A stretch of 64,000 bases of DNA, from assembly GCA_934130375.1 (NCBI GenBank), contig CAKOXW010000001.1:434001-498000 (forward strand), written 5' to 3'. Position numbers and translations under genes: made by a program. Shown here one piece after another: positions 34,726 to 43,675 of this stretch (its first letter is position 1; each line of letters starts with the position of its first letter). Below the pieces are notes generated by a model. That model made no database searches and was not told the DNA's origin. It saw only the letters and a program-made list of their open reading frames with translations. The DNA comes from an uncultured Bacilli bacterium. Lineage in GTDB: Bacteria; Bacillota_I; Bacilli_A; RF39; UBA660.

Positions 34726-35910
34726 TTAAATCTTTCTATCTAATAATTTACCAGCTTTAAATTTACAATCAGAAGTACATATAAAGTCTTTAAATGTACA
34801 TCTCGCACCCTTTAAATACTTCTTTATATCTTTAGCAAGAGGATTATTAGTTTCATTTAAATAATCACTATAATTATGTAATATTTCTTTAGTCTTATTC
34901 ATTATTTCAAGTTGAGCAGAAGAACACAATCTTTCTTTACACTTCAATATAAAATCTTCATACTTACCACTCTCAGTAATTAATACAAGTTCACCTTGTG
35001 GATATACAGAACTAACTATATCCATATCATTTAACCACTCACTTACTAACTCTTTATCATCTTCAATTATAGGTGGTATAAAATACTCCTTTTTCTTAAG
35101 GATTTCCATCTTATAATCAAGAGTTCTATGTCTTTGCGCTTGCGCAAAGTATGCAAAAGATGCTTTATATGTAGTTTCATAAATATTAGAAAAATAATCC
35201 TTGTTCTTATCAAGATTAGTACCAAATAATGAAATAGTCCTAAACTTATCATTTTTCATTAAACCTTCATTTAATAAATTCAATCTTTCTAACTCAGATA
35301 TAAATTCACCCATATATTTAGATAATTTCTCTTCAAAATCGTTTTTATTATCTTTACTCATATAAACTTTAAACCAACTAGCAATATAATTAATTTGCCT
35401 TAGACTTGTTGAGTAAATCATTTCAGTAGGCATAAACACAGTTACTAAGTATCTTGCATTTTCCTGCGCTAACTTTTCTACCTTAGAGTCATTAAACTCA
35501 GAAACATATAGTTCTTTTATTTTTTCTTTAAATATGTCAATCCATTTTTCATAAAGCATAGCTTCTGCTTCAGTTATAATACCTGAATCATCCGCAACAA
35601 TCTTAGTATATCTAGCAGACTTTTCACTAGTTGTATATTGATGCTCATTATTAATAACCATAGCAAGTATCTTAGGTATATTTTTTATATTTAAGCTTAT
35701 ACTTATATGGTCATATACAGAGTGATGCCCATTATTTAAAGTCATTGCTACTCTCTTCTTAGTTTTTTCAGCACTTTCTTTTTGCAAATGAGAAAATCCT
35801 TCCTTGTCGTAGCAAACACCCGCAATTTTTCCTGATAGCATTATCGCATCATCAATATTAAATGTCCCGTTTTTATTCAAAAAATAATTTGGTAATAATT
35901 CTATTTTCAT
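34726..35910 (-). CDS. ThyX-like flavin-dependent thymidylate synthase, divergent and extended
   Basis: 394 residues, longer than ordinary ThyX (about 220-250). The N-terminal half has NGHHSVYDHISISLNIKNIP and NNEHQYTTSEKSARYTK, a ThyX motif with the RHR replaced by NEHQ; the second half has a partner-like AQAQRHRTLDYKMEI, and CSSAQLEIMNK recalls the AQWEIR end. The protein may therefore be an internally duplicated ThyX. A Cys cluster near the C-terminus (CTFKDFICTSDCK) is unusual. ThyX makes dTMP from dUMP with FAD and methylene-folate. Whether this form is active is unknown. Confidence 0.7.
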   Translation of the reverse strand: MKIELLPNYFLNKNGTFNIDDAIMLSGKIAGVCYDKEGFSHLQKESAEKTKKRVAMTLNNGHHSVYDHISISLNIKNIPKILAMVINNEHQYTTSEKSARYTKIVADDSGIITEAEAMLYEKWIDIFKEKIKELYVSEFNDSKVEKLAQENARYLVTVFMPTEMIYSTSLRQINYIASWFKVYMSKDNKNDFEEKLSKYMGEFISELERLNLLNEGLMKNDKFRTISLFGTNLDKNKDYFSNIYETTYKASFAYFAQAQRHRTLDYKMEILKKKEYFIPPIIEDDKELVSEWLNDMDIVSSVYPQGELVLITESGKYEDFILKCKERLCSSAQLEIMNKTKEILHNYSDYLNETNNPLAKDIKKYLKGARCTFKDFICTSDCKFKAGKLLDRKI

Positions 35911-35993
35911 AACTTAACTCCTCTATATACATTGTAACATATATGCAAAAAAATAAAAGCAATAAAGAGAAAAATGTACTAATATTTACTCGA

Positions 35994-36017
35994 TAAAAAA
36001 ACAATCCATAAAGGATT
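35994..36017 (-). terminator. Terminator of tRNA-Lys
   Basis: CAATCC TTTAT GGATTG hairpin with seven T on the minus strand. Confidence 0.8.
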
Positions 36018-36030
36018 GCAATATTCAACA

Positions 36031-36106
36031 TGGTGGGGCGTTAGGGATTCGAACCCTAGACCCACTGATTAAGAGTCAGTTGCTCTACCAACTGAGCTAA
36101 CGCCCC
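36031..36106 (-). tRNA. tRNA-Lys (CUU)
   Basis: 76 nt with CCA. Acceptor GGGGCGT pairs with ACGCCCC, anticodon stem ACTGA/TCAGT around CTCTTAA gives CUU. TATAAT with TGT in front lies at 36123-36118. Confidence 0.97.
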
Positions 36107-36202
36107 AAGCAAGATAGATTATAACACAAGACTTATTAAAAAGTAAAGATAAATTTGACATATTTTTATAGAAAATGGTAAAATTAGAAAAGAGGTGGGA
36201 TT

Positions 36203-37066
36203 ATGGCAAACTTTATTAGTCATATAGTCATGAGTGAGAAGTTGTACAAAAAACTTAATAACAAGGATAAAATTGATTTAGAAAGTCTAAAATTATTTTC
36301 TATTGGTCAAGATTTAACCTTTACTAGATTAAGTTGCTTTAATGCTACTCACAAGGAAGACCCTACTACTTTTTTTATTGAAACTATTAATTATATTAAA
36401 AATAATAATCTAGAAAATAATAAATTAGTAATGTCTTATCTGTATGGCCATATTGCTCATTATTCCCTTGATAAAGAAATTCATCCAATTGTTGGTGCAT
36501 TAAGCAATAATATACTTTCTAAGTCAATTATAAAGCCACATACATACATTGAGTGTCTATTTGATAAATACTTATTAAAAAGCAATAAAATAGATGATTA
36601 TTCATTTATTAATTGCAAAAGTGTTAATAACAAGGTATTAAGTAAATTAATAAATAATACTTATAGAACATCTTATGGGATGCTTGATATAAGAAGAATA
36701 TATGAATCAACTATATTAATTATTAAAAGAGCAAACAAAGTACTAAATAGGCTTTATAATAATGATAATCTATTTAAAAAAATAACTAGAATAGATAAAT
36801 ATAATAAGAATAGTACTTTTTATAAGTTTGTTAATTCAAAAAATATTACTAAAAAAATATTATTTAGAAATATATTGCACTCTTCTATAAATGAGGCTTT
36901 AAAAATGATTGATGCGGTTAATAAGTATTTATACCAAGGTTATGATATAAAAGTATTATATGAAGTATTTACTGGTGTTTGTTATGATACTGGTGCGATA
37001 AAGAAAATAAATTATGATTATAACAAATTACCTATTAAATATAAATTATTATTACAAACAAAATAG
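36203..37066 (+). CDS. Zinc-dependent phospholipase C-like protein
   Basis: 287 residues; AGAGGTGGG precedes the ATG. His and Asp residues of the Zn-PLC fold are spaced along the helix bundle: MANFISHIVMSEKL, GQDLTFT, NATHKEDP, YLYGHIAHYSLDKEIHP and KPHTYIE. No signal peptide, so it is probably cytosolic, as many Firmicute members are. Substrate unknown. Its last 11 codons are part of a 120-bp sequence that is repeated 2,248 bases further on. Confidence 0.75.
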   Translation: MANFISHIVMSEKLYKKLNNKDKIDLESLKLFSIGQDLTFTRLSCFNATHKEDPTTFFIETINYIKNNNLENNKLVMSYLYGHIAHYSLDKEIHPIVGALSNNILSKSIIKPHTYIECLFDKYLLKSNKIDDYSFINCKSVNNKVLSKLINNTYRTSYGMLDIRRIYESTILIIKRANKVLNRLYNNDNLFKKITRIDKYNKNSTFYKFVNSKNITKKILFRNILHSSINEALKMIDAVNKYLYQGYDIKVLYEVFTGVCYDTGAIKKINYDYNKLPIKYKLLLQTK

Positions 37067-37153
37067 TTTAGAAATGAATAAATATCAAATCTAAACTATT
37101 TTTTTAAACTAAAGAATCTACTAATATATTATCATTATTTAGTGCATCATATA
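37034..37153. repeat. Direct repeat, left copy (120 bp)
   Basis: Matches 39282-39401 at 119 of 120 positions (difference at 37129/39377). It contains the end of the phospholipase gene, an 11-bp-stem bidirectional terminator and a stranded copy of the last codons of sufS. Confidence 0.95.
37062..37112. terminator. Bidirectional terminator (left repeat copy)
   Basis: AATAGTTTAGA/TCTAAACTATT stem with T7 on the plus side; an identical copy lies at 39310-39360. Confidence 0.75.
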
Positions 37154-37220
37154 TTTATAAAAAAGAAGTTAAATTTAGAAAATTTTACTATTAACTTATT
37201 TATTTTCTTAACATAAACAA

Positions 37221-38069
37221 TTACTTATATTTCGATAGTTGGGCAAGCAAGTTTGATAATGGCTTTAAGGATTCATCATATTCATTGAAATTGATGATAT
37301 CAAAATTTTGCTTTATAATAATATTTTTTTCAATTTCTTTTATTTTTTCATAAAATAATATTTGTTCGTTTGATGCATTATGATTTGATACTAAATTTGA
37401 TAAATAATTACCATTTTCATATATTACTTCTATATCAATTTTTCTAATATTACCATATTCACAATAATAACCAATTTGATAAAAATAGTCATCTACATAA
37501 TTTGACTTAGCAATTGCAACAAATGGTATATTAATATAATTACCAAGATTTGCCGGTGTTTTATCAAATGCACTATTAAACATAAAAACTAATTCTTCCT
37601 TAGTAACTACTTTAAAATCAATAGTTTCTAAATCATCTATAGAAATTTTCCTATCAAACTTTTTATCGTTCAAAAACTTATTAATTTTTCTAATATCTTC
37701 TCTATATTGTTTAGAAGTCGAATATGAAGGATATGCTGCTTCAATTTTTGATATTTCATTTTTATTATCATCATACATTGGAATATAATATCCATCCAAT
37801 GTCTTATATTTCAAGTTAATTCCATCAAAGACATATGACATACTTTCATTAAAAATATAGTTATCTAAAGTTTCCTTTGCATTTATATTCTTTTTGGGCA
37901 ATTCTATACATAAGAATTTAAACCATCCATCTTTGTCAATCTCATCTGTATAACACTTTGAAACAAATTTAGGTATTTCTATTTTTTCCTCTTTCATTTT
38001 ATTATTATTTGAACATCCAGTAATCAATAAAGCAAAAATAGTTACAAATATAAAACATGTTTTTTTCAT
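37221..38069 (-). CDS. Lipoprotein, unknown function (in the direct-repeat insert)
   Basis: 282 residues. Signal peptide and lipobox LITGC (cysteine near residue 19) place it on the outer membrane face. The body holds KTLDGYYIPMYDDN and later LGNYINIPFVAIAKS; no family recognised, although the layout resembles DUF3298-type or anti-sigma-linked extracellular domains. It follows the XRE regulator gene by 89 bases on the same strand, and the two form the whole content of the insert bounded by 120-bp repeats. Confidence 0.6.
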   Translation of the reverse strand: MKKTCFIFVTIFALLITGCSNNNKMKEEKIEIPKFVSKCYTDEIDKDGWFKFLCIELPKKNINAKETLDNYIFNESMSYVFDGINLKYKTLDGYYIPMYDDNKNEISKIEAAYPSYSTSKQYREDIRKINKFLNDKKFDRKISIDDLETIDFKVVTKEELVFMFNSAFDKTPANLGNYINIPFVAIAKSNYVDDYFYQIGYYCEYGNIRKIDIEVIYENGNYLSNLVSNHNASNEQILFYEKIKEIEKNIIIKQNFDIINFNEYDESLKPLSNLLAQLSKYK

Positions 38070-38158
38070 ATTAATATTTTCCTCCTTTCATCCAAAGTAT
38101 AATCTAATTTTTAAAAAAATGGTAGTGCGAAATTTGCACATACCATAAAATAGAATAA

Positions 38159-39205
38159 TTATAAATATTTTTTTATTATATTTATAAAATATTTCTTATA
38201 CATTTCTTTATATTCACTGCAATTGTTTGTATAACAGGTCATTTTTTCATTTTTTATATTAAAAATCATATTCTCACTATTAAATTCGAAAAGATCATTT
38301 GTAATATCATATTGTATACTTATCTTATTATCTTTTAGAAATATTATATTATCTTCAATAATATAATAAATTTGAATATTATTTAATAACTTGTTGCATG
38401 CATCTTCATTACAATTAAATTCCTTTTTAATTTTTTCGGGAATTGTAGTATTTTTTTTGCTTTGTACTTGATTTTCTATATTATAATTATCCTTCCATTC
38501 TTCAAAAACTAAATTTTTATTTTTAAAAAACAATTCAAAATACAACTTCATTTCAACACCATTAACTTTTATATATAAATTATTTTTTAATTCATCAAAA
38601 TTTTTACTATTAACTATCTCGTCACCATAATAAAGATTTACAAGTAATGAATCTGAGTTTCCATTAAATATAATAACATCTTTATTATTTTTTTTATAAT
38701 ATAATGTTATTTCATATATTTCTTCGTTTATGGCGCCTATTTTGAAATATGATGTATCCCTTGTAGTAGCGAGCACTCCATTTTTTATCACATATTCATT
38801 AGAATTAGTATAAACCTTATATATTTTTTCTGTATTATAAGTTTGAAAAAAGTAATAAACTAAAAATGCAATTACGATAATAACCAAAGTTAACAATGCA
38901 ATCCAAAATAATTTTTGAACCTTTTTATATTTTGAATCTTGATTTATTAAATAATCAAATAATTTCTTTTGATGTTCAATTTTGTTTTTTTGGTTGGTTT
39001 TCTCTCCTGATAACAATTCATCTATTGTAACATCAAATATTTCACACAATATTTTCATTTTATCAATGCTAGGAAGCATTTCTCCCTTTTCCCATCTACT
39101 TACACGTGTTCTATCTATTGGTATCATATCAGCAAGTTGTTGTTGTGAATAATTGTTTTCTTTTCTTAACTGTTTTATAAATTGTCCTATTTTATTTAAA
39201 TCCAT
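38159..39205 (-). CDS. Membrane-anchored XRE-family regulator (in the direct-repeat insert)
   Basis: 348 residues from ATG 39205 (MDLNKIGQFIKQL), with GGAGTG in front. Residues 5-60 form an XRE helix-turn-helix (NYSQQQLADMIPIDRTRVSR, WEKGEMLPSIDKM); a membrane helix spans 101-120; about 225 residues lie outside. This one-piece design senses outside and binds DNA inside. The next gene codes for a lipoprotein that may be its partner. Both belong to the 2.2-kb insert. Confidence 0.8.
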   Translation of the reverse strand: MDLNKIGQFIKQLRKENNYSQQQLADMIPIDRTRVSRWEKGEMLPSIDKMKILCEIFDVTIDELLSGEKTNQKNKIEHQKKLFDYLINQDSKYKKVQKLFWIALLTLVIIVIAFLVYYFFQTYNTEKIYKVYTNSNEYVIKNGVLATTRDTSYFKIGAINEEIYEITLYYKKNNKDVIIFNGNSDSLLVNLYYGDEIVNSKNFDELKNNLYIKVNGVEMKLYFELFFKNKNLVFEEWKDNYNIENQVQSKKNTTIPEKIKKEFNCNEDACNKLLNNIQIYYIIEDNIIFLKDNKISIQYDITNDLFEFNSENMIFNIKNEKMTCYTNNCSEYKEMYKKYFINIIKKYL

Positions 39206-39281
39206 AATACACTCCATAACTTTTTAATCATATTTCTATTTTAATATAAATTTAAAAATATAGAAAGAAAAAATACATAAA

Positions 39282-39401
39282 ATTAAATATAAATTATTAT
39301 TACAAACAAAATAGTTTAGAAATGAATAAATATCAAATCTAAACTATTTTTTTAAACTAAAGAATCTACTAATATACTATCATTATTTAGTGCATCATAT
39401 A
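39282..39401. repeat. Direct repeat, right copy (120 bp)
   Basis: Holds the functional end of sufS and a stranded copy of the last codons of the phospholipase gene. The insert between the copies is 2,128 bases. Confidence 0.95.
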
Positions 39402-40545
39402 ACTTATCAATATCTTCTTTTGTATTATAGAAATATAAACTTACTCTACAAGTATTAGTTACACCTATTTCATCTTTTAATATTTTAGCACAATGATTAC
39501 CTGCTCTTACACATATACCTTTTTTATTTAAATAAGTAGCAGTATCTTGACTATGTACACCTCTTACATTAAATATAATACTACAAGAATCTATATCTTT
39601 ATTGTATATATCAATATTATTTAACTTACTTAATTTTTCTATTCCATATTTTCTTAAACTTTTTACATAAGTTTCTATATTTTCAATACCAATTTTATTT
39701 ATATAATCTATAGCAGCACCCAAACCAATTACACCTGCTATATTTGGAGTTCCTGCTTCAAGACGATAAGGTATTTCTTTGTATCTATATGATTTATCAG
39801 ATTCAAAGTCATTATTCATACCTCCGCCTACATTTTGAGGTTGCATTTTTTCTAGTAATTCATATTTACCATATAATACTCCAACACCAGTTGGCCCACA
39901 CATCTTATGCGCTGAAAATGCTAAGAAATCACAATCTAAGTCTTTAACATCAACTTTAGTATGAGGTATACTTTGTGCTGCATCTACAACAACAAGGATA
40001 TTATTTTCATGTGCTAATTTACATATTTCTTTTATTGGTCTTCTATCACCTATTACATTAGTAACTTGTGCAATAGAAATAACCTTAGTGTTCTTAGTAA
40101 TACTCTTTTTAACATTTTCTAAAGTTACTTCTTCATTATCTAACTCTATATATTTAATATTAATATCCTTTTTTATATTAAACCAAGGTAATATATTAGA
40201 TGCATGTTCTGCTTTTGTAAGTAGCACTTCATCTCCATCTTGTAAGTAATTAGCAAAGAAACCAGTAACAATCATATTTAAAGATTGAGTAGCACCAGAT
40301 GTGAATACAATTTCACTAGATTTATCTGCATTTATAAATTGTCTTACTTTTTCTCTAGTATTTTCATATTTAGTATCAACTATAAAACTTATATCATAAT
40401 CTCCTCTATGTGCATTTGCAGTATAGTTTGTATAGTAATCAACAATTGCATTAACAACACTTTTTGGTTTAAAAGTAGTTGCTCCATTATCAAAATAAAT
40501 TAAACTTTTATTAAGCATTTCAAAATCATCTCTATAATTATTCAT
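39352..40545 (-). CDS. sufS: SufS cysteine desulfurase
   Basis: 397 residues from ATG 40545 with GGGAGG eight bases upstream; a GTG three codons earlier overlaps the site. Type II desulfurase: PLP lysine in FLAFSAHKMCGPTGVGVLYG (K in SAHK) and active-site Cys in RAGNHCAK. It removes sulfur from cysteine for Fe-S cluster assembly. Last gene of sufC-sufBD-sufS. Its 3' end lies in the right direct-repeat copy. Confidence 0.96.
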   Translation of the reverse strand: MNNYRDDFEMLNKSLIYFDNGATTFKPKSVVNAIVDYYTNYTANAHRGDYDISFIVDTKYENTREKVRQFINADKSSEIVFTSGATQSLNMIVTGFFANYLQDGDEVLLTKAEHASNILPWFNIKKDINIKYIELDNEEVTLENVKKSITKNTKVISIAQVTNVIGDRRPIKEICKLAHENNILVVVDAAQSIPHTKVDVKDLDCDFLAFSAHKMCGPTGVGVLYGKYELLEKMQPQNVGGGMNNDFESDKSYRYKEIPYRLEAGTPNIAGVIGLGAAIDYINKIGIENIETYVKSLRKYGIEKLSKLNNIDIYNKDIDSCSIIFNVRGVHSQDTATYLNKKGICVRAGNHCAKILKDEIGVTNTCRVSLYFYNTKEDIDKLYDALNNDSILVDSLV

Positions 40546-40558
40546 TTTTTTCACCTCC

Positions 40559-41173
40559 CTATTTAATATTTAAAAATCCTTCTATTAATAATTTTTCACA
40601 TTCTTTATAACTAATTCCTTTAGTCATAAGATAGAATATTTCATCTTTCGAAAACTTACCAATTGTTGCAGCATGTCTAGCATCAACATCATATTCATCT
40701 ATATACATATTTGGTTCAATTTTACTATTATTTTTACTCATAACTATTATCTTACTTGTTTGATTTAAAACTGATTTCTTGTTACCTTTTTCTACTCTAC
40801 TATTTACAATAAATTCTAATTTTGAATCATTTAATACAACACCATGATTTATAACATTACTAATAGTATTTTTATTATTATGATTTATATCTATTGTATA
40901 ACTTTGATTATTTTCTGTTATAGTTGAAAATTTATAATCAACACAACTATTAATACCATCTAAATTAATTATTATTTTTTCAATTACTTCTTTCTCATTA
41001 TATTTTTTATTAATAATTAAATGTGCATTATCTATAAGTGATATTGTTATATTATCAAATTTATGCTTATTTATATTTATAACAACTTCATTTTTTATTA
41101 CTAAATTATTACTATCAAGTTCATTAATTACTTCATTATCTAACTCTATTCTATCCATTAATATATTATTCAA
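40559..41173 (-). CDS. Short SufB/SufD-type Fe-S scaffold protein
   Basis: 204 residues, half the usual length of SufB or SufD (400-470). The C-terminal end is typical: YIDEYDVDARHAATIGKFSKDEIFYLMTKGISYKE split over the conserved H-A segment; upstream are beta strands of the SufBD helix (HLIINKKYNEKEVIEKI, NTISNVINHGVVLNDSK). Works with SufC as the scaffold. No long SufB or SufU is in the window, so this may be the only scaffold of a minimal system or partners may be elsewhere. Confidence 0.8.
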   Translation of the reverse strand: MNNILMDRIELDNEVINELDSNNLVIKNEVVININKHKFDNITISLIDNAHLIINKKYNEKEVIEKIIINLDGINSCVDYKFSTITENNQSYTIDINHNNKNTISNVINHGVVLNDSKLEFIVNSRVEKGNKKSVLNQTSKIIVMSKNNSKIEPNMYIDEYDVDARHAATIGKFSKDEIFYLMTKGISYKECEKLLIEGFLNIK

Positions 41174-41180
41174 AATACTA

Positions 41181-41918
41181 TTATTCCTTCATAATGCTTG
41201 CCTCATATCCATTTTCTAAAATAGAATTAGCAAGGTTAGCATCTCCAGTTTTTACAATTGTACCTTCATTCATAATGTGTACATAATCTGGTTTTATATA
41301 TTTTAAAATATGTGGATAATGTGTAATTATAAGCATTGATGCATTAGTTTCTTCTCTATATTTAGATATAGAATCAGCAATAACTTTTAAGTTATCAACA
41401 TCAACACCTGAATCTATTTCATCTAATATTATAAGTTTTGGTTGCAATAACTTCATACCAATTATTTCATTTTTCTTTCTTTCTCCACCTGAAAAACCTT
41501 CATTTATAGAAGAATGAATAGTACTTTTATCAAAATTTAATTCATCATAAGATTTCTCAAGTTCTGTTATAAACTTAAATAAATTAATATTACCATTATT
41601 TCTAATACTTAATGCAGTTTTTAACATATCAGCATTAGATACTCCTTCTATAGAAATTGGATACTGCATAGCAAGAAAAATACCTAATCTGGCAACTTCA
41701 TCAGTTGTAAGTTTTAAAATATCATTACCAAGAAAATCAATATTACCACTTACTACTTTATAATTATCATCTCTCATAATAACTTTAGATAAAGTTGATT
41801 TACCCGTACCATTAGGTCCCATAATCGCATGAATTTCACCATCATTTATTTCTAAATTTAAATTTTTTAATATCTCTTTATCAGAAACATTTACACTTAA
41901 ATTACTAATTTTAAGCAT
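41181..41918 (-). CDS. sufC: SufC ATPase
   Basis: 245 residues. Walker A GPNGTGKST, signature FSGGERKKNE, Walker B LIILDEIDSGVD, H-loop ITHYPHI. The GERKK signature and length are those of SufC, the soluble ABC ATPase of the SUF complex. First gene of sufC-sufBD-sufS, seven bases before the scaffold gene and four bases after the glycosyltransferase gene. Confidence 0.95.
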   Translation of the reverse strand: MLKISNLSVNVSDKEILKNLNLEINDGEIHAIMGPNGTGKSTLSKVIMRDDNYKVVSGNIDFLGNDILKLTTDEVARLGIFLAMQYPISIEGVSNADMLKTALSIRNNGNINLFKFITELEKSYDELNFDKSTIHSSINEGFSGGERKKNEIIGMKLLQPKLIILDEIDSGVDVDNLKVIADSISKYREETNASMLIITHYPHILKYIKPDYVHIMNEGTIVKTGDANLANSILENGYEASIMKE

Positions 41919-41922
41919 ACTA

Positions 41923-42942
41923 TCACCTCTTTATACTACTATATAATTTCTTCCATTTATTATAAATAGACTTCTCATTATACATAACCTTAATCTTCTT
42001 ACTACAATTTACATACTTATTATAAATCTTCTTATCATCCTTAAGTAATCTAATTAATTTAATAAACTCCTTGTTATTCTTACCACAAAGATAATTATCA
42101 CTATAAATAGACTTATATATTTCCAAATCCCTAAGTACAATTGGCTTATTAGTAAATGCCGCTTCAAGTACTACAAGGCCAAAAGATTCATAATATGAAG
42201 GCAAGAAGAAAACATCTGAGATATTAAGTAGTGTATTAACTTCACTTCTATCTAAAATACCTGTAAATCTTAAATTCGGATATGGATTATTATACACCTC
42301 TTTTATCTTTTTGTAACCCTCCATTAAAGGCCCAAAATTAAAACCACCAACCCATATAAACTTAATATCAGGATTATTTTTAGCAATCTCTATAAAATCA
42401 AGTACACCCTTAGCCTTATGCAGTTGACCAACACATATTACTATAAAATCATCTTTGCTATATCCATACTTCCTTCTATAATTTAAAATTTCTTTTTTAC
42501 TAAAAACCTTAAACTTATCACTAGATACTATATTAGGAATATAAAATATCTTATTACGGTCGTAACCCATATCAACCATATCTTGTATATACTCGGGATT
42601 AACTACTACTAAATAATCTGATTTTAAGTAGCATCTCTTTACCCACCACGAATATACTTTTAAGCAAAATTTAGGTAATTTTAAAGTGCCCTCTAGTGAA
42701 TTAGGCATAAAGTGTACATACGTTAAGGTAGTACCTTTAGTAAGTCTTTGTTTTATATAACTTATTGGATTTACAGTATGCATATGCATAATATCATAAT
42801 TTAAGCCTTTATTCTTAACAAAGTCTATATCATCCTTACCATATTTATCTAATAAACCAGTAAGTTCATTATATGCAGTTTCAACACCCTGTCCTTTTAT
42901 CGCATCTGCGATAGAAAGCATATTAACTTTAATTTTGTTCAT
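41923..42942 (-). CDS. Family 4 glycosyltransferase
   Basis: 339 residues, GT-B fold. N-terminal GQGVETAYNELTGLLDKYG, C-terminal donor site SDVFFLPSYYESFGLVVLEAAFTNKPIV, whose E-x7-E pair is the GT4 signature. It also has VICVGQLHKAKGVLDFIEI. Such enzymes make glycolipids or capsule sugars on the cytosolic face. TATAAT with TGT in front at 42965-42960 suggests the promoter for this gene and the suf genes. Confidence 0.9.
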   Translation of the reverse strand: MNKIKVNMLSIADAIKGQGVETAYNELTGLLDKYGKDDIDFVKNKGLNYDIMHMHTVNPISYIKQRLTKGTTLTYVHFMPNSLEGTLKLPKFCLKVYSWWVKRCYLKSDYLVVVNPEYIQDMVDMGYDRNKIFYIPNIVSSDKFKVFSKKEILNYRRKYGYSKDDFIVICVGQLHKAKGVLDFIEIAKNNPDIKFIWVGGFNFGPLMEGYKKIKEVYNNPYPNLRFTGILDRSEVNTLLNISDVFFLPSYYESFGLVVLEAAFTNKPIVLRDLEIYKSIYSDNYLCGKNNKEFIKLIRLLKDDKKIYNKYVNCSKKIKVMYNEKSIYNKWKKLYSSIKR

Positions 42943-43045
42943 AATATCACCGCTCTTTAATTATAACATATAAAATATATATTTAATTTAAAATTTATCT
43001 ACAATATTATATAAATTATGATAAAATTATCTTGGAGGTAATTTT

Positions 43046-43432
43046 ATGGATTGTGTTTTTTGTAAAATAATTAAAGGAGATATACCATCTTATACTATTT
43101 ATGAAGATGAAATTGTTAAGGTAATACTTGATATTAACCCAGTTAACAATGGACATATGCTTATTATTCCTAAAACTCATTATGTAAACTTAATGGATAT
43201 TGATGATTCTGTATTAGGTCATATAATGAATATTTCTAAGGAATTATATAAAAAATATAAAGATAAATTAAATATGGATGGACTTAGTATTACTCAAAAT
43301 AATGATTATGGTCAAGAAGTAAAACATTATCATTTACATTTAATACCAAGATATGAAAATGATAATATTGAATTTATCAAACCTACAAACTTAGATAGTG
43401 TTGAAGATGTATACAAAAAGATGAGTGAATAA
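43046..43432 (+). CDS. hit: HIT family nucleotide hydrolase
   Basis: 128 residues. CVFCKIIKGDIPSYTIYEDE at the N-terminus (two Cys, as in many Hit proteins) and the catalytic triad H94-Y-H96-L-H98. Hydrolyses nucleotide phosphoramidates or dinucleotide polyphosphates in the cytosol. TTGGAGG precedes the ATG. Divergent from the glycosyltransferase gene, ended by a hairpin that contains its stop codon. Confidence 0.95.
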   Translation: MDCVFCKIIKGDIPSYTIYEDEIVKVILDINPVNNGHMLIIPKTHYVNLMDIDDSVLGHIMNISKELYKKYKDKLNMDGLSITQNNDYGQEVKHYHLHLIPRYENDNIEFIKPTNLDSVEDVYKKMSE

Positions 43433-43443
43433 CTCTTTTTTTT
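43423..43443 (+). terminator. Terminator of the HIT gene
   Basis: GAGT GAATA ACTC followed by eight T; the stop codon is in the loop. Confidence 0.65.
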
Positions 43444-43523
43444 ATAAAAAAAGACAAAGTTTACTATAAATTACTTTATCTTAAATGCGTATTAGTGCGA
43501 CTTAAGCCCACGACTACACATAA
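43444..43523 (-). repeat. Five-copy box-plus-hairpin RNA element, copy c
   Basis: Box TTATGTGTAGTCGTGGGC (with TTAAG following; 43523-43501), 18-base spacer, hairpin arms 43482-43473 and 43460-43451, T7 on the minus strand. One arm pair is U-G in minus-strand RNA but A-C in plus-strand RNA, which favours the minus strand. Confidence 0.7.
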
Positions 43524-43537
43524 AACAAAAAATATTT

Positions 43538-43575
43538 CGGAGTATAAAAAAACAAGCCCATAAAATAAGGACCTG
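43538..43575 (-). terminator. Terminator of tRNA-Ala, shared with 14146-14186
   Basis: CAGGTCC TTATTTTAT GGGCTTG (two G-U pairs in minus-strand RNA) then seven T and ATACTCCGAAA, the same loop and tail as at 14146-14186. Confidence 0.7.
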
Positions 43576-43586
43576 TTATTTACATC

Positions 43587-43663
43587 TGGTGGAGAATAAG
43601 GGACTCGAACCCTTGACCCTCTGCGTGCAAGGCAGATGCTCTAGCCAACTGAGCTAATTCCCC
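43587..43663 (-). tRNA. tRNA-Ala (UGC)
   Basis: 77 nt with CCA. Acceptor GGGGAAT/ATTCTCC, anticodon stem TCTGC/GCAGA around CTTGCAC gives UGC. Confidence 0.97.
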
Positions 43664-43675
43664 AAGACAATTAGA

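Noticed and set aside
37221..39217. The insert between the 120-bp repeats as a classical transposon
   Set aside because: No transposase or integrase, no terminal inverted repeats, and the duplicated sequence is far too long for a target-site duplication.
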